Origin: Anabas testudineus
Lineage: Eukaryota; Chordata; Actinopteri; Anabantiformes; Anabantidae
Length of the DNA: 64,000 nt
Direction: 5' to 3'
Assembly (NCBI RefSeq): GCF_900324465.2
Contig: NC_046611.1
Location: 6,940,516-7,004,515, forward strand
This document shows, in pieces, positions 39,558-49,453 of the stretch. Position numbers and translations under genes: made by a program. Numbering within the stretch: position 1 is the stretch's first letter; the number at the start of each line of letters is the position of its first letter. The notes beneath the pieces are model-generated. The model did not search any database. It was not told where the DNA came from and worked only from the letters and a program-made list of their open reading frames with translations.

Positions 39558-40769
39558 AAATGAGAGGAATCTAGCCACAGGGGTTGCAAGCCAGTGACTT
39601 CTGTCCCAAGCCCGGATAAATAGAGAGGGTTGCTTCAGGAAGGACATCCGGCGTAAAAATTGCCAAAATAACCATGCAAATCATCAATAAGACTTTCATA
39701 CTGGATCGGTCGAGGCCCGGGTTAACAACGACCACCACCGATGCTGTTAACCTACAGGGTGCCGGTGGAAATTCGACTACTGTTGGTCGAAGAAAGAGGG
39801 GAGGCAGAAGGGTTCGTGGTCAGAGAGAGAAGGGAAAAGGAAGGAGCATAGGTTTGAGAATAGGGACTCTTAACGTTGGCACAAAGACAGGGAAAGGCAG
39901 AGAGCTGGCAGACATGATGGAGAGAGAGAAGGTAGATGTTCTGTGTGTGCAGGAGACAAGGTGGAAGGGGAGCAAGGCACGTAGTATCGGAGGAGGATAC
40001 AAACTGTTCTACCATGGTGTGGATAGGAAGAGAAACGGGGTAGGAGTGATCCTGAAGGGGGAGTTTGTGAACAATGTCCTAGAGGTGAAAAGAGTCTCAG
40101 ACAGGGTGATGAGCATAAAGCTAGAAATTGAAGGGGTGATGATGAATGTAGTCAGTGGGTATGCGCCACAGGTTGGCTGTGAGTTAGAAGAGAAGGAGAG
40201 ATTCTGGAGTTAGTTTGATGAGGTCATAGAGAGTATCCCCAGAGGAGAGAGAGTTGTTGTTGGAGCAGACTTCAATGGGCATGTTGGTGAGGGCAACAGA
40301 GGTGATGAGGAGGTGATGGGCAGGATGAGCTTCCAGATGACTGGGAAACTACAGCAGAGGTTATCAGGGAAACAGGTAGGAAGGTGCTAGGTGTGTCATC
40401 TGGGAAGAGGAAAGAAGGTAAAGACACTTGGTGCACTTGGCGAGTGCAGGCAGGTTGGAGCGGGTGGAGGAAAGTGTCAGGAGTGTTGTGTGACAGAAGA
40501 GTGTCAGCAAGACTCAAAGGAAAGGTGTACAAGACAGTGGTGAGACCAGCTCTGCTCTATGGGTTAGAGACGGTAGCAGTGAGAAAAAGACAAGAGGCTG
40601 AGATGGAGGTAGCAGAGATGAAGATGTTGAGGTTCTCCTTAGGAGTGGCCAGGTTAGACAGAATAAGAAACGAGTACATCAGAGGGACGGCTCACGTTGC
40701 CTGTGTTAGCAACAAAAGGATGATTCGCTGTGGCGACCCCTGATGGGAAAAGCTGAAAGAGAAGAAGAA
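39558..40769 (+). mobile_element. Internally deleted RTE-like LINE
   Basis: A non-LTR element lies between array genes 3 and 4. The 5' leader (CACAGGGGTTGCAAGCC, then GACATCCGGCGTAAAAATTG) is typical of fish RTE-type LINEs. An open frame at 39674-40213 encodes an APE-type endonuclease: LRIGTLNVGTKTGKGREL, the catalytic Glu in VQETRWKG and a SGYAPQVG block. After GADFNGHVG the reading jumps near 40320-40380 to the C-terminal part (SGVLCDRRV, RPALLYGLETV, EMKMLRFSLGV). The reverse transcriptase core is therefore gone, and the element is about 1.2 kb instead of 3 kb or more. It ends GACCCCTGATGGGAAAAGC plus a GAA-rich tail. It cannot be autonomous. Confidence 0.88.
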
Positions 40770-41023
40770 ATATTAAATGAGAGGGCCAAAACACCCTAAT
40801 AGGGGTTTAGGTCAATCATTTAGTCATCACGGTCTTAGGTCTCTCAAACCACTTGTCTTCTCTGTCCAATATATGAACATCACTGTCCTCAAATTTCTCA
40901 TCCTCCACTGCACTGGACCACATACACTATACCGCTCATCTTGTGTATTAGACCTTCATCACTGACGTACACACCGACATATGATGCATGTGGATGTTTC
41001 TACGTCACTCGTGATGTCACAGC

Positions 41024-41096
41024 GTTTCCGTAGTGTAGTGGTTATCACGTTCGCCTAACACGCGAAAGGTCCCCGGTTCGAAACCGGGCGGAAACA
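41024..41096 (+). tRNA. tRNA-Val (AAC), array gene 4
   Basis: Standard 73-nt form; TTTT two bases after the end. No counterpart exists in duplication copy 2. Confidence 0.97.
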
Positions 41097-41361
41097 AATT
41101 TTGCTCTTTTGCTTCTGAGATAGTATGAGACTTTATTTCATATTACCAGTAAATGTCCTGTCTGTGTCTCTGTAACTAAAATACTTCACTAAATGGCCAA
41201 TTGAGATTAATCAAACTAAAGCTGCAGGTGTTTCTGCAGTTACCAATTAAAGTTTGTGTGTTTCTCCTCTGTGAACTTAGAGAAAATTACTGTTGGACAA
41301 TTATCGTCAGAAGGAACAATTCAACATAAAGAAACTTGATATACCACCTTTTATGAACCTT

Positions 41362-41690
41362 CATATCTCTGTCACACACCACCTCCTCTGTCTGTGACCA
41401 AATGAACTCCCACCTCCCATCTAGACAGCTGAGGTCTCTGGTGGATACGATGAGAGGGGGGTTGTCCAAACTGTTCCAGAGCTTTGTTATCCTTTTTCGT
41501 ATTCATTTCTTATTGACCTGTGACAAACAGTACATGTTGTCCACTCCAGTACATCTGTCTGTCATTCATGTCATTGTATTTTGTATCTATTCCAGTCAAT
41601 GTCCTCGTCCTGCAAACCTGTTAGGTGTTAACTGTTAATTTATTTCAGTAACTACATCAGCTGGTCCCCACTACAGCTGCTAAAACAATG
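41362..41690 (+). pseudogene. Relict of smim11 flanks without coding exon
   Basis: 41362-41548 matches smim11 intron 1 at about 36019-36184 (CACCACCTCCTCTGTCTGTG, then ACAGCTGAGGTCTCTG and TTGACCTGTGACAAACAGTA). The next bases, 41549-41690, match the smim11 3' flank at about 36646-36775 (CATTCATGTCATTGTATT, GTAACTAC, CAGCTGGTCCCCAC). The stretch in between, including all of coding exon 2, is absent. It is more diverged than the 7.7-kb duplication, so it is an older copy of the smim11 locus that lost its gene. It holds no coding capacity. Confidence 0.75.
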
Positions 41691-42054
41691 AACTGCTTGT
41701 ACTGCTAAAATTCACATTATTGTAATGTCACACCTCTGCCACCCCCTCTTATCCTCTACAGTGGGTCCTTCGGTGTGTCCAACCTGGTGCAGGTGTAAAA
41801 ATATTAAATAAGAGGGTCAAAACACCCTAATAGGGGTTTAGGTCAATCATTTAGTCATCACGGTCTTAGGTCTCTCAAACCACTTGTCTTCTCTGTCCAA
41901 TATATGAACATCACTGTCCTCAAATTTCTCATCCTCCACTGCACTGGACCACATACACTATATTCCTCATCTTGTGTATTAGACCTTCATCACTGACGTA
42001 CACACCGACATATGCTACATGTGCAAGTTTCTACGTCACTCGTGATGTCACAGC

Positions 42055-42127
42055 GTTTCCGTATTGTAGTGGTTATCACGTTCGCCTAACACGCGAAAGG
42101 TCCCCGGTTCGAAACCGGGCGGAAACA
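42055..42127 (+). tRNA. tRNA-Val (AAC), array gene 5, A-box variant
   Basis: Identical to the standard form except T instead of G at position 10 (base 42064). This breaks the G10-C25 pair of the D stem and changes the A-box from TAGTGTAGTGG to TATTGTAGTGG, losing a conserved G. The matching gene in duplication copy 2 (gene 9) has the normal G. It is probably weakly transcribed or a young pseudogene. Confidence 0.9.
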
Positions 42128-42653
42128 GATTTTGCTTCTGAGATAGTGTGAGACTTTATTTCATACTACCAGTAAATGTCCTTTCTGTGTCTCTGTGGTT
42201 TCCTCCAACCGTCCACAGACACACATCTTAGGCTAATCAGTGACCATTCATTATGGTAATGATGTCTAAATGTTATTTAACTACAATACTTCACTAAATG
42301 GCCAACTGAGATTAATCAAACTAAAGCTGCAGGTGTTTCTGCAGTTACCAATTAAAGTTTGTGTGTTTCTCCTCTGTGACCTTAGAGAAATTATTGTAAT
42401 GTCACACCTCTGCCACCCCCTCTAGGTGTGTCCAACCTGGTGCAGGTGTGAATTGAGCCTCATCTTTCTGGGGATTGATGCAGCATGATAAATAGAAGAC
42501 AGATTGTTTCTGAGGCCTCCACCTCTGTTGAGTGAGGGGGTGTTGATTTACACACACCTCTCTCAAACCACCTGTCTTCTCTGTCCAATATATGAACATC
42601 TACCTTCACCACACCACATGTGGATGTTTCTACGTCACTCGTGATGTCACAGC

Positions 42654-42726
42654 GTTTCCGTAGTGTAGTGGTTATCACGTTCGCCTAACACGCGAAAGGT
42701 CCCCGGTTCGAAACCGGGCGGAAACA
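42654..42726 (+). tRNA. tRNA-Val (AAC), array gene 6
   Basis: Standard 73-nt form; TTTT two bases after the end. Last gene of copy 1; its counterpart in copy 2 is gene 10. Confidence 0.97.
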
Positions 42727-42727
42727 G

Positions 42728-44245
42728 ATTTTGCTTCTGAGATAGTATGAGACTTTATTTCAGTATGAGACTTCATTTCATATTACCATATTACTTCCAC
42801 ACCTGTCTACTAGTCTGTGGTTACATCACTACACTAAGTTACCACAGTACTTTGCTAATCAGTTGTAATTCTCAGTATTTAAATGAATTGAAAGCGCACA
42901 AACAACCAGTTTTACCTGGACGCCACACCTCAGTCACATGGTGCTGGACTGACCCAGATGCACAGAGATGCAGTCTGCAGAACACAAAGACGTGAGCTGA
43001 AGCTGATGATCCCTACTGCAGTTTTAGTGAATATTACATTTTACATCAGTGCACTTTGATCGTTTTAGCTCTTTGATGTCAAACCTTTCATAGATGATAA
43101 CTGATAATTGTTGATTTTACATGAATCTGCATTTTCTAGTTCAATCCTGTCACATTTACCTGCAACAATTAACTGATTACACGGTTACAAATCTATTTTC
43201 ACTTAACCTGTTTTTTAGCTTTCACAAATTCAGCTGCTCAGTGTGAACAGATTCTGGGTTTGTGAGGTAGTTTGGCGGCTTTAATCGATCTGGAGTGTCA
43301 CCATACTGTACCTGCTTTTCAACACTGGATGTCAGGTATCACACAGGTTCAGGTGTGGGATTTACTGCCTTGTTAACATTAGAAGCTCATAATATCAGAC
43401 ACCATCATTAATTCACTGTATAATGATGTGAAAACAACATTACACAACGTAAGAATTACTCTTTTATTTTGAAAAAGAAATGTTTTAAGTCACTTGTAGC
43501 TTTGCCTTAAACACAATCACCTCCAATTCTCATGTATTTTTCTTTAATTCCTTTTTTATAAATTAGAATGGTATATTATGCATGCAATACCGCATTAGCC
43601 GCTTAGGTTTTCATCTTCCACAGAAAATAAAAACACGCACACAAAAGAAAGATTCCCTTCAAAGTCCAGATGAAGCTGCTTGGAAAAGGGTGGTGGGAGA
43701 AGCCACAGCATGAAGCGATGTACACAGTTTGCGGTTGCATAGTACAGTACATGAAGTTCCTCATTTTAAAACAGCATGCCGTTTTGTATTGCACATTACT
43801 GAAACTTTGTATACTGAACCTTGCTGTTGTTCCAAGTGTCCCACATGGGTAGTCGGTGTCGTCTCATTTCAGCATGGATACAGCAAATAGCATCTCTCAA
43901 AGACATTATGTACATTTTTATTTGTTATAAAAATAATTGCCAGCAAATATTCATCTATTACTTTTCTACTGGAATAAATGTTTGTTCTTTTTCTTCTTGT
44001 TTTTCTTTTGTTTTACATTTTACCAAAGAAAATCCTCCTGATAAGTTCTGTGTTTTGTGGTCACCTTGAGATTTAGTCCATGAAAAAAGAATAAAGAACA
44101 GGTCATGAATTTTGTTTTGAGACAAAAGTTTGGCCACAGGTGAAGGTGAAATTAAAGTTCTTTGAGGTCTGTGAGCGTGTTATTTTGTTCTGACCTAATT
44201 CCACAGCTCAAATGGGAAAATACTGTATCTCTCACGGGACGCTGG
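42728..44245. other. Gene-free right arm of duplication copy 1
   Basis: Apart from short chance frames, the 1.5 kb between the last tRNA gene and the duplication junction holds nothing recognised. A plus-strand AATAAA followed by a T/GT-rich tract (about 43973-44010) resembles a transcript 3' end, and it recurs in copy 2 at about 49171. No coding exon was found upstream of it. Confidence 0.5.
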
Positions 44246-44246
44246 T

Positions 44247-45842
44247 GTACACAAGGTACTGCGGTGGAATGCGTGAAGTTATGAATAAATATGTATGTCT
44301 ACAGTGATGGTTACCTCTAATACTTTTTTACATGCAGTTGTCATTCATGTCATTGTATTATGTATCCATTGCAGTCAATTTCCCTGTCTTGTTAAGAGGT
44401 ATTAAATGTAATTTATTTTCAGTAACTACTGTATGTATCAGCTAGTCCCCACCAGAGCTGCTAAAAAAATCACATTAATATGAACATATAGAGTACAGTT
44501 AAAGATATATTGATTGTCATCAGCAGTAGTCAGTGACTACATGAGTAAAATTACTAACTTACATGTTTATATGTGGGAAATAAATCTCATTTATATGTTA
44601 CTAATTTAGATTTTCCTCCCTAACTTTCCTTTTCTTCAGGGAAACGTGTTAATGCAACAAGCTGCTTCCTCTGAATATGAACCAGATGCGGTGCTGTCGG
44701 CAACAGGAGGACTTCGCTGTGCTTCAGGGCATAATTCGGGGTTGCAGTACTGGGACTGTTCACCACATCAGTTTTATAGTATATATGTTGTGTAACACTT
44801 GTACTGAACCACACTTTGGTAGGATGGATTTACAGCAGAAACCACGTGGACTCCTGAAGTAAAACTGAGATGAGGAACTGTTTTGTCTTCTTTGTGACAA
44901 TGACCTCAGCGAAAGAAACAGTGCTTTGTAAAATCTGCTTATTTATATAAATGCAGCATACTGTTTGTTCTGTAACATGTACATTTTTGTGATCCTATTA
45001 AATTTCTTCCACATGATACAGTATTATTCCTTATGAAGTGATAAATCTTCACTCCAGCGAAGTGCTTTGTCTGTTTGTTTGTTTTCTTTGCAACAAATGA
45101 GCCGTATCTGACAGTAGCTGCTTCAGAGAGCTCCTTTAAAGATGCTGTAACATATTTTATTTTAGATTATAATTTTCCAAACAGGTCTTGATGATATCAT
45201 GACAAGACATCATGGTCATAGGTCGAAATGTTTCACTCATACAAGATGCTTCTTCAGTCTGAAGTTGGTTGGAGTCCACAAATCTGTCCTCCAGATTTGG
45301 TTTCACTCCACCCCTGGTCTGAATAGGCTCAGATGAAGACAATGGAGGGGGAGGATGTGAAGGATCTAATAGTCACACCTCTGCCACCCCCTCCTGTCCA
45401 CTTAAGTGGGTCCTTAGGTGTGTCCAACCTGGTGCAGGTGTGAATTGAGCCTCATCTTTCTGGGGATTGATGCAGCATGATAAATAGAAGACAGATTGTT
45501 TCTGAGGCCTCCACCTCTGTTGAGTGAGGGGGTGTTGATTTGCACACACCTCTCTCAAACCACTTGTCTTCTCTGTCCAATATATGAACATCATTATCCT
45601 CAAATGAGAGCATCCTCCACTGCACTGGACCACATACACTAAATTCCTCATCTTGTGTTTTGGGGTTCGGTCTTTGGACTTTGGTGGACGAGTCTCTTTC
45701 TGATTGTGTTCACTAGTTATTCGTTAATTAAAGTCATTGCGATAAAAGTAAAACCCCCCATTCCACAGCAACTTTCATCACTGACGTACACACCGACATA
45801 TGCTACATGTAGATGTTTCTACGTCATCAGTGATGTCACAGC
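44247..45842. other. Gene-free left arm of duplication copy 2
   Basis: Repeats 36555-38001 of copy 1, including the smim11-type poly(A) signal near 44284, but without any smim11 coding exon upstream. The only large difference is an insert at about 45657-45768 just before the tRNA flank. Confidence 0.6.
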
Positions 45843-45915
45843 GTTTCCGTAGTGTAGTGGTTATCACGTTCGCCTAACACGCGAAAGGTCCCCGGTTCGA
45901 GACCGGGCGGAAACA
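45843..45915 (+). tRNA. tRNA-Val (AAC), array gene 7
   Basis: Counterpart of gene 1; it shares its TTCGAGACC T-loop. The 5' flank core differs most from its siblings (GTCATCAGTGATG). TTTT two bases after the end. Confidence 0.97.
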
Positions 45916-46473
45916 GGTTTTGCTCTTTGGCTTCTGAGTTACACCTTTATTTCATACTGGTGCTAGTTGTAGAGTTTGCATGTTCCTTCGGTGTCTCTGT
46001 GGTTTCCTCCCACCGTCCACAGACACACATCTTAGGCTAATCAGTGACCATTCATTATGGTAATGATGTCTAAATGTTATTTAACTACAATACTTCACAG
46101 TCCTTGGACAACAATAAACTACTGAATGGCCAATTGAGATGAGGGACTGTTTTTGTCTTCTTTGTGACAATGACCTCAGCAAAAGAAACGGTGCTTTGAT
46201 ACAGTATTATTCCTTCAGTGAAGTGTCAATCAACATGTTTATTATTGAAGTTCTAGTGGACAGTGGAGACATACTGGAGTCTATTATATAAATACACGTT
46301 TGTAATCCCCTTTCTGGGGATTGATGCAGCATGATAAGTAGGAGACAGGTTGTATCTGAGGCCTCATCCTCCACTGCCCTGGACCACATACACTAGATAG
46401 ATCCAGCATTCACCAACTACCCTGCTCCATATGCTGCATGTGGATGTTTCTACGTCACACGTGATGTCACAGC

Positions 46474-46546
46474 GTTTCCGTAGTGTAGTGGTTATCACGT
46501 TCGCCTAACACGCGAAAGGTCCCCGGTTCGAAACCGGGCGGAAACA
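46474..46546 (+). tRNA. tRNA-Val (AAC), array gene 8
   Basis: Standard form; counterpart of gene 3, judged by its downstream flank lacking CTCTTTGG. It is followed by the stub of the LINE 5' leader (to about 46870). Confidence 0.97.
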
Positions 46547-46787
46547 GGTTTTGCTTCTGAGTCATAGTTTTAATTTATACTGGTGCTAGTTGTAGAGTTT
46601 GCATGTTCCTTCGGGGGCTCTGTGGTTTCCTCCCACCGTCTTTAACATGTTTATTATTGATTATAAGTTCTAGTGGACAGTGGAAACATACTAGAGTGCA
46701 TTATATAAATAGATGTTTGTAATGTTATACCATATATAATATATATAATGTTATATATATAATAGATATATATTAAATATTAAATGA

Positions 46788-46870
46788 GAGGAATCTAGCC
46801 ACAGGGGTTGCAAGCCAGTGACTTCTGTCCCAAGCCCGGATAAATAGAGAGGGTTGCGTCAGGAAGGACA
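46788..46870 (+). mobile_element. 5' stub of the RTE-like LINE
   Basis: Matches the first 80-90 bases of the LINE remnant in copy 1 (CACAGGGGTTGCAAGCC through GGTTGCGTCAGGAAGGACA). It then switches abruptly to the array tract CACCCTAATAGGGG. The two sides of the deletion share only two or three bases (ACA). Confidence 0.85.
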
Positions 46871-46980
46871 CACCCTAATAGGGGTTTAGGTCAGTCATTT
46901 GGTCATCATGGTCTTAGGTCTCTCAAACCACTTGTCTTCTCTGTCCAATATATGAACATCACTGTCCTCAAATTTCTCAT

Positions 46981-47158
46981 CCTCCACTGCACTGGACCAC
47001 ATACACTATATTCCTCATCTTGTGTATTAGACCTTCATCACTGACGTACACACCGACATATGAGAGTATCCTCCACTGCACTGGACCACATACACTAAAT
47101 TCCTCATCTTGTGTATTAGACCTTCATCACTGACGTACACACCGACATATGATGCATG
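46981..47158. repeat. 89-bp tandem repeat upstream of gene 9
   Basis: Two nearly identical 89-bp units (46981-47069 and 47070-47158), each from CCTCCACTGCACTGGACCAC to CACACCGACATATGA. Copy 1 has one unit at the matching place. Confidence 0.88.
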
Positions 47159-47191
47159 TGTAAGTTTCTACGTCACTGGTGATGTCACAGC

Positions 47192-47264
47192 GTTTCCGTA
47201 GTGTAGTGGTTATCACGTTCGCCTAACACGCGAAAGGTCCCCGGTTCGAAACCGGGCGGAAACA
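47192..47264 (+). tRNA. tRNA-Val (AAC), array gene 9
   Basis: Standard form; counterpart of variant gene 5 but with intact G10 and A-box. TTTT two bases after the end. Confidence 0.97.
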
Positions 47265-47782
47265 GGTTTTGCTTCTGAGATAGTATGAGACTTTATTTCA
47301 TAGTACCAGTAAATGTCCTTTCTGTGTCTCTGTGGTTTCCTCCCACCGTCCACAGACACACATCTTAGGCTAATCAGTGACCATTCATTATGGTAATGAC
47401 GTCTAAATGTTATTTAACTACAATACTTCACTAAATGGCCAACTGAGATTAAAAGCTGCAGGTGTTTCTGCAGTTACCAATTAAAGTTTGTGTGTTTCTC
47501 CTCTGTGACCTTAGAGAAATTATTGTAATGTCACACCTCTGCCACCCCCTCTAGGTGTGTCCAACCTGGTGCAGGTGTGAATTGAGCCTCATCTTTCTGG
47601 GGATTGATGCAGCATGATAAATAGAAGACAGATTGTTTCTGAGGCCTCCACCTCTGTTGAGTGAGGGGGTGTTGATTTACACACACCTCTCTCAAACCAC
47701 CTGTCTTCTCTGTCCAATATATGAACATCTACCTTCACCACACCACATGTGGATGTTTCTACGTCACTCGTGATGTCACAGC

Positions 47783-47855
47783 GTTTCCGTAGTGTAGTGG
47801 TTATCACGTTCGCCTAACACGCGAAAGGTCCCCGGTTCGAAACCGGGCGGAAACA
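47783..47855 (+). tRNA. tRNA-Val (AAC), array gene 10
   Basis: Standard form; counterpart of gene 6. TTTT two bases after the end. Confidence 0.97.
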
Positions 47856-47856
47856 A

Positions 47857-49453
47857 ATTTTGCTTCTGAGATAGCACTTTATTTCATAGTACCAGTAAAT
47901 GTCCTTTCTGTGTCTCTGTCAGATAAACCAGCATTTTTAGAAATTGTTCAATGTCATGCCTCTCTACAGAAAAGGAAAGATTAAAGTGGTGCTTCCACAC
48001 CTGTCTACTAGTCTGTGGTTACATCACTACACTAAGTTACCACAGTACTTTGCTAATCCGTTGTAATTCTCAGTATGTAAATGAATTGAAAGCGCACAAA
48101 CAACCAGTTTTACCTGGACGCCACACCTCAGTCACATGGTGCTGGACTGACCCAGATGCACAGAGATGCAGTCTGCAGAACACAAAGACGTGAGCTGAAG
48201 CTGATGATCCCTACTGCAGTTTTAGTGAATATTACATTTTACATCAGTGCACTTTGATCGTTTTAGCTCTTTGATGTCAAACCTTTCATAGATGATAACT
48301 GATAATTGTTGATTTTACATGAATCTGCATTTTCTAGTTCAATCCTGTCACATTTACCTGCAACAATTAACTGATTACACGGTTACAAATCTATTTTCAC
48401 TTAACCTGTTTTTTAGCTTTCACAAATTCAGCTGCTCAGTGTGAACAGATTCTGGGTTTGTGAGGTAGTTTGGCGGCTTTAATCGATCTGGAGTGTCACC
48501 ATACTGTACCTGCTTTTCAACACTAGATGTCAGGTATCACACAGGTTCAGGTGTGGGATTTACTGCCTTGTTAACATTAGAAGCTCATAATATCAGACAC
48601 CATCATTAATTCACTGTATAATGATGTGAAAACAACATTACACAATGTAAGAATTACTCTTTTATTTTGAAAAAGAAATGTTTTAAGTCACTTGTAGCTT
48701 TGCCTTAAACACAATCACCTCCAATTCTCATGTATTTTTCTTTAATTCCTTTTTTATAAATTAGAATGGTATATTATGCATGCAATACCGCATTAGCCGC
48801 TTAGGTTTTCATCTTCCACAGAAAATAAAAACACGCACACAAAAGAAAGATTCCCTTCAAAGTCCAGATGAAGCTGCTTGCAAAAGGGTGGTGGGAGAAG
48901 CCACAGCATGAAGCGATGTACACAGTTTGCGGTTGCATAGTACAGTACATGAAGTTCCTCATTTTAAAACAGCATGCCGTTTTGTATTGCACATTACTGA
49001 AACTTTGTATACTGAACCTTGCTGTTGTTCCAAGTGTCCCACATGGGTAGTCGGTGTCGTCTCATTTCAGCATGTATACAGCAAATAGCATCTCTCAAAG
49101 ACATTATGTACATTTTTATTTGTTATAAAAATAATTGCCAGCAAATATTCATCTATTACTTTTCTACTGGAATAAATGTTTGTTCTTTTTCTTCTTTTGA
49201 TTCTTGTTTTTCTTTTGTTTTACATTTTACCAAAGAAAATCCTCCTGATAAGTTCTGTGTTTTGTGGTCACCTTGAGATTTAGTCCATGAAAAAAAGAAT
49301 AAAGAACAGGTCATGAATTTTGTTTTGAGACAAAAGTTTGGCCACAGGTGAAGGTGAAATTAAAGTTCTTTGAGGTCTGTGAGCGTGTTATTTTGTTCTG
49401 ACCTAATTCCACAGCTCAAATGGGAAAATACTGTATCTCTCACGGGACGCTGG
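47857..49453. other. Gene-free right arm of duplication copy 2
   Basis: Repeats 42790-44245 with few changes. The first 130 bp after gene 10 differ from copy 1. No gene recognised. Confidence 0.5.

Larger units (their letters stand above)
36554..44245. repeat. 7.7-kb segmental tandem duplication, copy 1
   Basis: The sequence from TGTACACAAGGTACTGCGG (36554) onward recurs at 44246 with an offset of about 7692. The right end (ending GGGACGCTGG at 44245) matches 49453. Compared by eye, only scattered single-base and small length differences separate the copies over the aligned outer parts (36554-37900 and 42790-44245), so the duplication is recent. The left edge lies just inside the smim11 3' UTR. 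Copy 1 holds six tRNA-Val genes, an RTE-like LINE remnant and a smim11-derived relict. Confidence 0.93.
44246..49453. repeat. Segmental tandem duplication, copy 2 (shortened)
   Basis: Direct repeat of 36554-44245, 5.2 kb long. The smim11 3'-flank part (44246-45640) and right arm (47990-49453) align closely with copy 1. The middle is rearranged: one 631-bp tRNA unit fewer, and about 2.2 kb missing between the LINE 5' leader and a CACCCTAATAGGGGTTTAGG repeat. That gap removes most of the LINE, tRNA gene 4 and the smim11 relict. There is an extra insert of about 110 bp before tRNA gene 7. The junction with copy 1 reads GGGACGCTGG|TGTACAC. Confidence 0.93.

Noticed and set aside
43973-44010. Transcript end suggested by AATAAA plus T/GT-rich sequence in the right arm of both copies
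   Set aside because: No upstream exon or open frame of a gene was found, so no gene is called.
44677-44862. Possible second smim11-linked gene in duplication copy 2
   Set aside because: Copy 2 starts after the smim11 stop codon; only 3'-flank sequence is duplicated, so there is no second coding copy.
38002-47855. CRISPR-like reading of the regularly spaced 73-bp repeats
   Set aside because: The repeats are perfect tRNA-Val genes with Pol III terminators, spaced 0.6-3 kb apart in a vertebrate genome.
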